Below, piece by piece: positions 26,259 through 33,288 of a stretch of DNA of 33,288 nucleotides. The position numbers were made by a program, and so were the translations under genes. The stretch is from Caldilineaceae bacterium (GTDB lineage: Bacteria; Chloroflexota; Anaerolineae; Caldilineales; Caldilineaceae), in NCBI GenBank assembly GCA_026708085.1, contig JAPOVP010000115.1, positions 1 through 33,288 on the forward strand, in the 5' to 3' direction. Each line of letters starts with the position of its first letter. Within the stretch, counting starts at the first letter, position 1. The notes beneath the pieces were generated by a model. The model was not told the DNA's origin and ran no database searches. It worked only from the letters and a program-made list of their open reading frames with translations.

Positions 26259-28163
26259 CTACTGTCCAGCCTCCGCCGCCGACCCAATCGGGAAATCAGC
26301 CGGCAGCGTCTCTGTAAACCGCTCTTCGTCAAAGCCGCAGCGCGGGTGCCCAAATCCGCTGAGACTCCTTCCATCCGGCTGCAGGTCGAAGATGATGTTG
26401 TCGTCGGCGCTGGAGCTCACCCCTGCCGGGATGAAATCCAACTGCAGGGCATCGCGTACCTTCCAGGCAACGATATGGTCTGCGCACGAGGTGTCTCCAC
26501 TGATACCGATCGCCCCCACCAGGCTGCCGCTCGCGCTGTAGAGGGCAAGCCCGCCCCCTGAGCGACTCCAGCCGCCCGGCATCTCTCCCACCAGCGGGTC
26601 GCCTGTTTGACCATAGTCGCTCGCAGGACCCGCGTAGGCGGTCGCCGTGTCCAGCGGAGTGCTGTCGTCCAACCCGTACAAATTCCCTCCCGGCTGCGTC
26701 GCCGCATAAAGATTGCTCGTAGAGAAGGCAAGACTGGTCAGACTGAAAGCGTTGGCCGCATTTGCCTTCTGAACCGAGAGGACCCGGCCCCCAGGCCACT
26801 GCGAACCCCTGTTGGCGCCGGAAAAAGCTACAACGCACACCACCCCGTCGCGGTCTACAACGGTCGCCCACATATGATTGCCCAGCCCGCCATTGTTGCC
26901 GTCAGCCACAACTCTCTCCAGTGTAGCTTTCACTTCATCGTAGCTGGGCAGGCTACTGCAGCCGGTCACGAACTCCGGCTCCTGCTGGCTTACCGTCGCG
27001 CTCTCTACAAAGCGAATCGAGGGCGCGCCCTGCACAGCCACCCCTTCAAAGCGGATCACCTTACCGCGGCCCGGTTCCCCTACGCTGGCGCCGTTGATCG
27101 TTACAAACGCATTCCCGTTGATGTCGAAGTCAACCGAAGTGGGAAAAGGCAGCCCTGTGATTACGTCCTGCGAAGTCTCCCCTTCGCCCACACGGATAAC
27201 CGCCCCGCTGTTGGGAATCGGGCCTTCGTCCGTGAATATGCCGAAGCGCACGGCATACAGCTCTCCATCCGGGCCGGTGCGCAGATCCGTCAGCATCGTC
27301 AGATCGGTGGCATAATCCTCTGCGCCTCCCGTCACCGGATCGACCACAACGACCTTCGCCGAACCGGGCAGGAAAGGAAAGCCGGGAAGCAACGATACGT
27401 AGATCCGGCCGTCCGGTCCAAAGGTCACCCCCGTCGGCACCGGGTCCGACTCCAGCGCGCCCCCCCGGTAGGGGTTCGGCAGCGGACCGGGTATCCCATC
27501 AAATACGGCAACTACCTTGGCGGTCTGGCTGACTACGTCCACCTGCACAAGCGTATTTGCTCCCGCCTCCGCAACGTAAAGGAGGCCGTCAGGGCCGGCC
27601 GTCAACCCATATGGATGAGATTCCAGAACATGACCGTCCGGGTTCAGCTCCTTTTCCAGCTTCCACAACGGCACGACCTCCAATACGGAGCCCTGCAACA
27701 CACGCAATACTGCCGCCGTGTCCGGCAACGCCTCCTCGCTGGCTACACCTTGCCAGACGCCCGCCGTGGCGTACATTTCGTTGTTCAGGAGCGCCAGTCG
27801 CGCCCCCCCGACAATGTCGCTCCCCAGAAAAATCGAAGGCAATGTCGCCACCAGCTGCGGCTGGCCGCCGGGAATAACGCGCATGACCCGCGACGTATTC
27901 CCATAGGTCGCCCTGATGATTTCGTTCGTATTTGGGTCGAGGCCCCCCACCTCGACTTCCTCGTCGCCGCCCAGTCCTACGTCAATGACCCAGACACTGC
28001 CGTCATCGATGGTCAGCACCCCTTGGGGCCCGTTCAAGCCGTCCACGATAATTGTGCCGCCGCTCTCCCGTTCCTGTGCCATCGCGCGGTCGGACGCGAT
28101 CCACAACGCTGACACAACTGCCAGAATTAGAATGCTGCTGACGAAAAATCGGATAGATTTCAA
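26259..28163 (-). CDS. Exported ScyD/ScyE-like propeller fused to HbpS/GlcG-like domain
   Basis: A 634-residue secreted protein. The signal peptide is 1-30 (cleavage near AMAQ-E). Residues ~35-395 form a ScyD/ScyE-type beta-propeller with repeated strand phrases such as HPYGLTAGPDGLLYVAEAGANTLVQVD, PTGVTFGPDGRIYVSLLPGFP and GPDGELYAVRFG. Residues ~405-575 resemble the HbpS/GlcG (PF03928-type) fold: VKATLERVVADGN..., WATVVDRDGVVCVVAFSGA, KANAANAFS and GSLVGAIGISGDTSCADHIVAWKVRDAL. HbpS-like domains bind haem or small cofactors in known cases; whether this one does is not visible. Translation starts at TTG, supported by GGAGGAGGAG just upstream. It is the last of three co-directional envelope-protein genes. 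Confidence 0.83.
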   Translation of the reverse strand: MKSIRFFVSSILILAVVSALWIASDRAMAQERESGGTIIVDGLNGPQGVLTIDDGSVWVIDVGLGGDEEVEVGGLDPNTNEIIRATYGNTSRVMRVIPGGQPQLVATLPSIFLGSDIVGGARLALLNNEMYATAGVWQGVASEEALPDTAAVLRVLQGSVLEVVPLWKLEKELNPDGHVLESHPYGLTAGPDGLLYVAEAGANTLVQVDVVSQTAKVVAVFDGIPGPLPNPYRGGALESDPVPTGVTFGPDGRIYVSLLPGFPFLPGSAKVVVVDPVTGGAEDYATDLTMLTDLRTGPDGELYAVRFGIFTDEGPIPNSGAVIRVGEGETSQDVITGLPFPTSVDFDINGNAFVTINGASVGEPGRGKVIRFEGVAVQGAPSIRFVESATVSQQEPEFVTGCSSLPSYDEVKATLERVVADGNNGGLGNHMWATVVDRDGVVCVVAFSGANRGSQWPGGRVLSVQKANAANAFSLTSLAFSTSNLYAATQPGGNLYGLDDSTPLDTATAYAGPASDYGQTGDPLVGEMPGGWSRSGGGLALYSASGSLVGAIGISGDTSCADHIVAWKVRDALQLDFIPAGVSSSADDNIIFDLQPDGRSLSGFGHPRCGFDEERFTETLPADFPIGSAAEAGQ

Positions 28164-28282
28164 CTGACTCCTCCTCCCCCTCGCCGCGCCCGGATGGCAC
28201 AGTTAAACGTGGCGTCCGCGTACGCATTTCGAACAGGAAATCCGGCGTTTGGTACAACCTCTACACGGGGGCTTTCATGCGA

Positions 28283-29629
28283 CTACTCGCCCGCAAGGAA
28301 TACGATTAATGCTTCCAGGTCCTCTTCAGGTATATGGCGGAAGGACGGCATCTTGTGGGGACTCATCGCATAGCCCTCGACAAAGTATTTGTCCGGTTCA
28401 ATGATGCTCTCGTACAGGTACGTGTACACGTCGGTCGCTTCCCCGCTGTAAGCAGGATCCCCAAGCCGGGCAGCGGCCATCTCGACCATTTCTCCGTGCG
28501 TGGGCCCGAATATGCCTCGCGTCCCCGCGCTCTCAAGTTCGTGACAGACGCCGCAGTACTGCTCCTTGTACACCGTCAGCCCCCGCGCTGCCAGGGCGGC
28601 ACGCTCCTCTTCAGAAAGACGCCTCAGTTCAGACGCACTTCTGACGCCGTTTCCCTCAACCTGGCGGATCATCAGGGCCACATGCAATATCCACGAGATG
28701 CGTAGAATGTCTCCGGACTGCAGCGACCGCCCGCTGTACCCGCCGTTGACCTCCTTCAGCGCCTCTACGTTGATACCCGTTTCTTCCGCAACGCTTTCCC
28801 ATGTATCTCCGGGCTGAACGGTATACGTCCCCGCCTGGTTGGCGGCGGTCTGGGCCCCGCCCCTCTCTTCTCTTGCCGCCACAAATGAAGAGGCAAGAAC
28901 GGGCGGTCCGCCAGCCCATCCGCGGGATGCCCCCACGTTGCGCACCTCGACCGGAAGATGTCGGATCTCTATCCTATCGCCGGCCTGAATCTCAACACCG
29001 CGCAATGCCCACAGATTGAAATTGTCCAGCAGCAGATCAAGATAGGCGACCGAAAACCGTCCGGCTATCCTCTCCCAGGTGTCTCCCGTCTCTACTTCAT
29101 AAATCTCGGGCTGTACTGCGGCATGCGCGCCGAGACCGGGAATAGCTAACTGGTCGCCCGCTCGAATCGCCTCCCCCCGCAGCTGCCACAGTTCTGAATT
29201 GGCCGCCTTCAACTGCCCGATCGCCAAATCGAATCTGTCCGCAATCACAGACCACTGCTCCCCCATCCTCGCCGTGTAGACGTAATCCAGGGCACTGTCG
29301 ACCGTGTACGGCCGCACAAGTCCCGCGTCCGCAACCGGTGCCGCGGCGGCGCCCCGCCCCTGCACACTCGACTGGGTTGTACCTGTCACTGCCTGCCGGG
29401 CGCTGTCCGGCGTCGCCTCCGGTGTCGCTGTCGCCGCGCTCTCTTCTCCCCCTTGCTGGGCCAGCGCAACTGCCTGGTCGACCGTCGAACTATCGCGGGA
29501 CAAGTGGTACACGGTGAAGCCCGCTACCACCAACGCGCCCAGCAACACCCCGCGCGACAACAGACTGACGCGCCTGCCTGCACCGCGAAGGCGGCCGTAC
29601 CATCCAGGTTTTCTGTCCGGCCTTCTCAT
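28283..29629 (-). CDS. Membrane-anchored triple-LysM protein fused to cytochrome c
   Basis: A 448-residue protein. A basic N-terminus and one TM segment (~26-43) anchor it. A Thr/Ala/Pro-rich linker runs to ~105. Three LysM domains follow at about 117-163, 176-222 and 268-311 (each with a G-D-x-W or similar start and ending A-G-D-x-x-x-I). Residues ~348-448 form a class I cytochrome c: haem attachment CGVCH (359-363) and a likely axial Met427 in SPHKMPSF, ending in the helix EEDLEALIVFLAGE. LysM domains bind peptidoglycan or other GlcNAc polymers. A cytochrome c on the same chain is unusual and suggests a cell-wall-tethered electron carrier. This is inferred from domain content. Confidence 0.88.
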   Translation of the reverse strand: MRRPDRKPGWYGRLRGAGRRVSLLSRGVLLGALVVAGFTVYHLSRDSSTVDQAVALAQQGGEESAATATPEATPDSARQAVTGTTQSSVQGRGAAAAPVADAGLVRPYTVDSALDYVYTARMGEQWSVIADRFDLAIGQLKAANSELWQLRGEAIRAGDQLAIPGLGAHAAVQPEIYEVETGDTWERIAGRFSVAYLDLLLDNFNLWALRGVEIQAGDRIEIRHLPVEVRNVGASRGWAGGPPVLASSFVAAREERGGAQTAANQAGTYTVQPGDTWESVAEETGINVEALKEVNGGYSGRSLQSGDILRISWILHVALMIRQVEGNGVRSASELRRLSEEERAALAARGLTVYKEQYCGVCHELESAGTRGIFGPTHGEMVEMAAARLGDPAYSGEATDVYTYLYESIIEPDKYFVEGYAMSPHKMPSFRHIPEEDLEALIVFLAGE

Positions 29630-29814
29630 CTCTCAGCTTCTGCTTACGTGTCGAAGAGACAAAAATAAGAGAGGAATTAGAGATTCGTTCTCTCTGTCAA
29701 CTCCTCTCTCGCTTCAATCCTGCTACGATATAACTATTCTATCCACTCCACCGCGAAAACGAAAGAAGCGATTTTCATCCGTATTCGCCTTGGGGCTGAA
29801 CTGCCGGCTACTTC

Positions 29815-30879
29815 CTATTCAGAGTCGCCTTCTGCATTGCCCGAGCCTGCCCCCTGCGGCAACGCATCGTCTTCACCAAAAACCGGCAGACTCACCGGAT
29901 CTCCGTCAACGCCAATCGTCCAGGCGGCAATCCAGCCCGTAATATCGCCGGCTATAGCAACATACCAGCTGCCGTTCTCCAACCGGCCGACGACTCGATA
30001 CGTCTGGTCGTTCGTGAGCAGCTTCAGTACAGAGCCAGATACATCTGGCCGCCCGCGCAAATTGACCGACGGATGCAGCAGTGCGCCGGTCATCCCCGCA
30101 TGAGTCCCCGCAGTGACCGTGTCAAATTCGCTCTCGAGAGGCTCGTACGAACTGATCAGAGCCAGTGCGGTCGCCGTCGCCCCCGCAGACACCGGCTCCC
30201 CGCGGTTGGCCGGAAACAGGACCGCGCCGATGATCGCAACGATAAGCCCTCCGATGATCACGAACGGCCAGCCCCTCCACGCCTGGCGAACGTGTGGCGG
30301 GGCCGCTATGTGAGAGGTTCCCTGGTATGTCGGCCCTGCCAGACGCGGCGGCCTCTGTACATCCGCCCGCCTGAAATTCGTGAATATCGTCTCCAGCTCG
30401 GATTCGTATCTCGGGTCAACGCGCCACTCATTCAGCCTGGCACTGTACGCGCGCCCCGATTCCGGTATGGCTGCATTGACCGCATCGTGTATAGCCGTGA
30501 AATCCTGCGCCCAGCCCACGCGGATATAGATCGAACCGTTCTCCAGGCGCTGGTACGACAGCCACGCGTCTGGAGGTTCGATCCGCTTGCGCGCAAGTTC
30601 CGGGTTCTCCTCACTCTGATGAACGTGTTCCGCTTCCCGCAACGCCTCGTCGTGCGTCCAGCGTTTCAGAGGATTGGACAGGAGCCGGTACGCCTCATCC
30701 ACCTTTGCCAGAATTGGGTCCGACGGTTCCGGCCCCGCGACCAGGGAAGCATCGTTCAGATATTCGCCCGTATGCAGGCGCACCTGCCGCCGGTAGGCCG
30801 CGTCAAGCACCTCCTGCGAAGCATTGGGTTGTACTCCCAGTATCTGATAGTAGTTTTCCAGGGATCTGTTGTCCGCCAT
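29815..30879 (-). CDS. J-domain-like membrane protein without HPD, with SH3b domain
   Basis: A 354-residue protein. Residues 9-80 read as a J domain (NYYQILGVQPNASQEVLDAAYRRQVRLHTGEY... DEAYRLLSNPLKRWTHDEAL), but the essential HPD tripeptide is replaced by HTG (36-38), so DnaK stimulation is unlikely. Residues ~108-172 form an alpha/beta segment (IYIRVGWAQDFTAIHDAVNAAIP... LNEWRVDPRYESELETIF) I do not recognise firmly. One TM segment is at 204-222. Residues ~264-324 resemble a bacterial SH3 domain (SVNLRGRPDVSGSVLKLL, GSWYVAIAGDITGWIAAWTIG). The topology places the J-like part inside and SH3b outside. It is first of the three envelope genes. Confidence 0.8.
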   Translation of the reverse strand: MADNRSLENYYQILGVQPNASQEVLDAAYRRQVRLHTGEYLNDASLVAGPEPSDPILAKVDEAYRLLSNPLKRWTHDEALREAEHVHQSEENPELARKRIEPPDAWLSYQRLENGSIYIRVGWAQDFTAIHDAVNAAIPESGRAYSARLNEWRVDPRYESELETIFTNFRRADVQRPPRLAGPTYQGTSHIAAPPHVRQAWRGWPFVIIGGLIVAIIGAVLFPANRGEPVSAGATATALALISSYEPLESEFDTVTAGTHAGMTGALLHPSVNLRGRPDVSGSVLKLLTNDQTYRVVGRLENGSWYVAIAGDITGWIAAWTIGVDGDPVSLPVFGEDDALPQGAGSGNAEGDSE

Positions 30880-31022
30880 CCGTGGCCCGTACCTGCCATG
30901 AGGAGGCTATTTCAACCGCTGCTCCTGTCTGCCAAAAGCCGGATGCGGCCCGGGAGAAAGGAGTGAATTGAGGATACACAAGATTCGCCTGTGCGCCCAT
31001 CGGCTTCTCGCGCGCAGGACCT

Positions 31023-32018
31023 CTAACGGTTCACTTCGTCCGAATAGCCGCCGCTCTCCACCAGCGCCGCCACCTCCTCCCTTTCAAACACGCCCATGTC
31101 GCCGGGAATCGTAAACTTCATCCCCGCCGCCGCCGCGCCCCACGTCAGCGCATCTGCCAGCCACGCCCTTCTTTCATGGTGCAGGTAACGGTAGAGAACG
31201 CCCGCAGTGAATGCATCCCCCGCGCCGATGCGCCCTATCGTTCCGCCGCCCGGAAAGATCGGCTGGCGGATCGGTGCCTGCCCCGGTTCCGCCGCAATCG
31301 AACCGTCCCCGCCCAATGTGAGGATCACCGTCGCCTGCGGAAACATTTTTCTCAGTGCGGCCAGCGCCGCCTCCGCACTGATCTCTTCAGGCAGACCATA
31401 GTGGGTCTGCGCATCTCGAATTGGCGCAAATACGATGTCCGCCTTCTCGGCAAAGGGGTGACAGCCCTTGCGTGACGCCTCGGGAGTCCACAGCAAGGAC
31501 CTGTAGTTGAAATCGAAGCTCACGCTCCAGCCCGCCGCCTGCGCCAGTTCCAATGCCCGCCAGGCCGTCGCCGCAGAACTGTCGCTGATCGCAAGCGTGA
31601 TACCCGTCAGGTGCAGATGCCGCCCTCCCGTCTCACCGAAAAGCGCCTCCGGCAGCTCATCCGCTGTCATGCGGCTCGCCGCCGAGTTGGCCCGGTCGTA
31701 GATGATCGAGGTAGCCCGCGCGCCGTCGCCGAACTCCACGAAGAATGTCCCCAACCGCTCGCCCTCAGCCCAGACGACGTGCGACGTGTCCACGCCGTGT
31801 CCCATCAGCGTACGTGCGATCCGCCGCCCCAGCGCATTCTCCGGCAAGCGCGAAATCCACGTCGTCCGCACCCCCAGCCGGGCCAGCGCCACCGCCGTGT
31901 TCGATTCCGTTCCGCCCGCCTCCAGCTCAAAGTATGCCGCCTGCTCAATGCGCATCTGGCCCGGCGGCGTCATGCGCAGCAGCGTTTCGCCCAGAGTGAC
32001 TACGTCGAACCCGCTCAT
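31023..32018 (-). CDS. kdgK: 2-keto-3-deoxygluconate kinase (PfkB family)
   Basis: A 331-residue ribokinase-fold sugar kinase. It shows LGETLLRM at the N-terminus, GGTESNTAVALARLG (35-49, signature 1) and GRIGAGDAFTAG (262-273, signature 2) with catalytic base Asp268. GTFFVEFGDGARATSIIYDRANSAAS and SFDFNYRSLLWT are typical of KDG kinases rather than fructokinases. It phosphorylates 2-dehydro-3-deoxygluconate to KDPG, the substrate of the neighbouring aldolase. Its start codon overlaps the aldolase stop (ATGA), so the two are translationally coupled. Pathway: uronate/pectin breakdown or a branch of Entner-Doudoroff. Confidence 0.9.
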   Translation of the reverse strand: MSGFDVVTLGETLLRMTPPGQMRIEQAAYFELEAGGTESNTAVALARLGVRTTWISRLPENALGRRIARTLMGHGVDTSHVVWAEGERLGTFFVEFGDGARATSIIYDRANSAASRMTADELPEALFGETGGRHLHLTGITLAISDSSAATAWRALELAQAAGWSVSFDFNYRSLLWTPEASRKGCHPFAEKADIVFAPIRDAQTHYGLPEEISAEAALAALRKMFPQATVILTLGGDGSIAAEPGQAPIRQPIFPGGGTIGRIGAGDAFTAGVLYRYLHHERRAWLADALTWGAAAAGMKFTIPGDMGVFEREEVAALVESGGYSDEVNR

Positions 32019-32680
32019 TTCTCCGCCCGCGCCTCCCCTACGGCTGCCACAAACCTGCGAGCCTGCTCCGTTATCGCCTGCCAGTTGCCGTCCGCCACCC
32101 AGTCCCTGCGAACCAGCGCACTGCCGACCCCCACCGCCACCGCGCCCGCAAGCACAAAACCGCCCGCGTTCTCCAGGTCAACCCCACCCGTGGGCATCAG
32201 CTTCAGGTGCGGCAGCGGTGCCAGTATGTCCTGAAAGTATCCCGGCCCCAGCTTGGTCGCCGGAAAGACCTTCACCACCGCCGCGCCCGCCCGCCACGCC
32301 GTCTGCACCTCCGTCGGCGTGAACGCCCCCGGCATGACCGGCACACCGAGCCCGGCGCAATAGGTCACCGTGGGCAGGTCCAGCGTCGGCGCCACCACAA
32401 ACTGCGCGCCCCTTGCAATCGCCTCCGCCGCCATCTTCCGGTCCAGCACCGAACCCATGCCCAGCACAGCCTCGCCTCGTTCGAAAGCCGGCACGCGTTC
32501 CCGCAGCAGCGTCAGCGCATCCAACGCCCCCGGGCTCGTCATCGTCAGCTCGAACGCCGTCACCCCGCCGTCCAGCAGCGCCTGCGCCAGCTCAACGGCC
32601 CCCGCCAGGTCAGGCAGCCGCACGACCGGTACCACCCCGCCCTTCTCGATCAACTGAACTGTAATATTGGAAGTGTCCAT
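32015..32680 (-). CDS. kdgA: KDPG/KHG aldolase
   Basis: A 221-residue class I aldolase that cleaves 2-keto-3-deoxy-6-phosphogluconate to pyruvate and glyceraldehyde-3-phosphate. The Schiff-base Lys is Lys137 (AVVKVFPA), general base Glu44 (AFELTMTSP), and VMPGAFTPTE (115-124) is the conserved substrate loop. The usual G-x-G-T motif is GMGSVLD here (Thr to Ser). First gene of a two-gene unit with kdgK. The E. coli equivalent is called eda; it can also be written as eda here. Confidence 0.9.
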   Translation of the reverse strand: MDTSNITVQLIEKGGVVPVVRLPDLAGAVELAQALLDGGVTAFELTMTSPGALDALTLLRERVPAFERGEAVLGMGSVLDRKMAAEAIARGAQFVVAPTLDLPTVTYCAGLGVPVMPGAFTPTEVQTAWRAGAAVVKVFPATKLGPGYFQDILAPLPHLKLMPTGGVDLENAGGFVLAGAVAVGVGSALVRRDWVADGNWQAITEQARRFVAAVGEARAEK

Positions 32681-32690
32681 ACCAGGTTCC

Positions 32691-32731
32691 GAAAGCGCTC
32701 ATTCTGTCTGTCGATCTCGCGTTTCATTATA
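32691..32731 (-). promoter_or_regulatory. Candidate -10 box and LacI-like operator of kdgA-kdgK
   Basis: On the minus strand a perfect TATAAT lies at 32726-32731, but no good -35 hexamer is found at 16-18 bp. Between it and the start codon the plus-strand sequence GAAAGCGCTCAT (32691-32702) resembles the LacI-type operator GAAAGCGCTTTC in 9 or 10 of 12 positions. The position relative to the promoter is similar to that in the sugar operon at 19.4 kb. Confidence 0.35.
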
Positions 32732-32772
32732 GTGTACAACCTGCAACATGGATACATTGGCAGCGCCGTCTC

Positions 32773-32980
32773 TGACCACTGACCACTGCAGTTTGGGCGG
32801 TCGGGCCTATTCGGCCCTCCCTTGTGCGGGGGCTCCGCCCCCGCAACGCCCCCTCTCCTACAACATGCCTCGCCAACCTGGTGTCGATATACCTTACAGT
32901 TGCCCAGCCGAAAGAGTTTCGCCAAGCCACGTCCCGCCAATTCTATGTATTCCCCGTAGGGGCCCGCCTCGCCCCTGCCC
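32773..32980. repeat. Composite dispersed repeat, copy C
   Basis: Same order as copy A: two TGACCAC heptamers, the GGGCC/GGCCC hairpin, the strong hairpin at 32825-32845 (arms TGCGGGGGC and GCCCCCGCA), the AACATGCCT and ACCTGGTGTCGATA segment, and a 25-nt degenerate CTTGT-type element at 32956-32980. The element runs directly into the tandem array to its right, linking the two repeat types. Confidence 0.85.
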
Positions 32981-33022
32981 ACCCCCCATACGCGTCACCC
33001 TCTCCTTCCCACCGCAACCTCC

Positions 33023-33288
33023 GGTAGGGGCAGGCCTTGTGCCTGCCCACCTCCCGTACGCATCACCCTCCACGTCCCCCCCTCAACCTCCGGTAGGGGC
33101 AGGCCTTGTGCCTGCCCTCGTACTCGCGCCCGCGCCCACCTCCCCGTCCCCCCCTCAACCTCCGGTAGGGGCAGGCCTTGTGCCTGCCCTCGTACTCGCG
33201 CCCGCGCCCACCTCCCCGTCCCCCCCTCAACCTCCGGTAGGGGCAGGCCTTGTGCCTGCCCTCGTACTCGCGCCCGCGCCCACCTCCC
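33023..33288. repeat. Tandem array of CTTGT-loop hairpins (CAGGC stem type), 4 units, running off the window
   Basis: Stem-loop elements start at 33023, 33092, 33164 and 33236, a 69 then 72 bp period. Each has arms GGGCAGGC and GCCTGCCC around loop CTTGT, preceded by GGTAG. Units 33092-33163 and 33164-33235 appear identical, and the last unit is cut by the window end. The near identity of 72-bp units points to recent tandem expansion. Confidence 0.92.

Noticed and set aside
33023..33288. Possible CRISPR array
   Set aside because: The whole 72-bp unit is repeated, including the 'spacer' part, and no cas genes are present. It is a plain tandem repeat with a hairpin.

Overview
The window is about 33 kb of GC-rich bacterial chromosome. 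The gene content and the GC-rich hairpin repeats between genes suggest a member of the Chloroflexota (Anaerolineae/Caldilinea type). Supporting signs are a divergent stand-alone GroEL-like protein, three-gene ABC-2 exporters, carbohydrate ABC uptake without its own ATPase, ScyD-type propellers and LysM lipid-anchored proteins. This assignment is inference; there is no rRNA gene to settle it.

Layout. 1-4.1 kb (minus strand): threonine synthase, a divergent GroEL-like chaperonin and a BNR/Asp-box propeller protein form one likely transcription unit. 4.8-8.9 kb (plus): an ABC exporter with one ATPase and two ABC-2 permeases. 9.4-12.4 kb (plus): a solitary DUF433 antitoxin-like protein, purM, a crotonase and a solitary HicB-like protein. 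A voltage-gated-type K+ channel is convergent at 12.4-13.2 kb. 13.2-15.98 kb is a sparse accessory stretch holding a START/AHSA1 protein, a decayed 3' end of a type I restriction hsdR gene, a small protein with a possible TIR/deoxyribosyltransferase-like fold, and tRNA-Val(CAC). 16.1-19 kb: a tiny membrane protein, a glycoside hydrolase-like lipoprotein and a MoaB/MogA protein.

19.3-26.2 kb (plus) is a carbohydrate uptake and catabolism operon: Tat-exported binding lipoprotein, two permeases, two xylose-isomerase-like epimerase/isomerase proteins and an ACMSD-type amidohydrolase. It has a near-consensus sigma-70 promoter followed by a LacI-type operator, and a second pair of dyads spaced 94 bp apart flanks the promoter. 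A dispersed repeat sits inside the operon between the transport and catabolic halves.

26.2-30.9 kb (minus) encodes three exported or envelope-anchored multidomain proteins: a ScyD-like propeller fused to an HbpS/GlcG-like domain, a membrane-anchored triple-LysM protein fused to cytochrome c, and a J-domain-like protein without the HPD motif that carries a TM segment and SH3b domain. This is the most unusual protein neighbourhood here. 31.0-32.7 kb (minus) is a kdgK-kdgA pair for 2-keto-3-deoxygluconate breakdown.

Spaces between genes are rich in repeats: three copies of a composite ~200-330 bp dispersed element, and two tandem arrays of a 66-72 bp unit. Each unit carries a 25-nt stem-loop with a constant CTTGT loop and stems that differ by paired changes between arrays.
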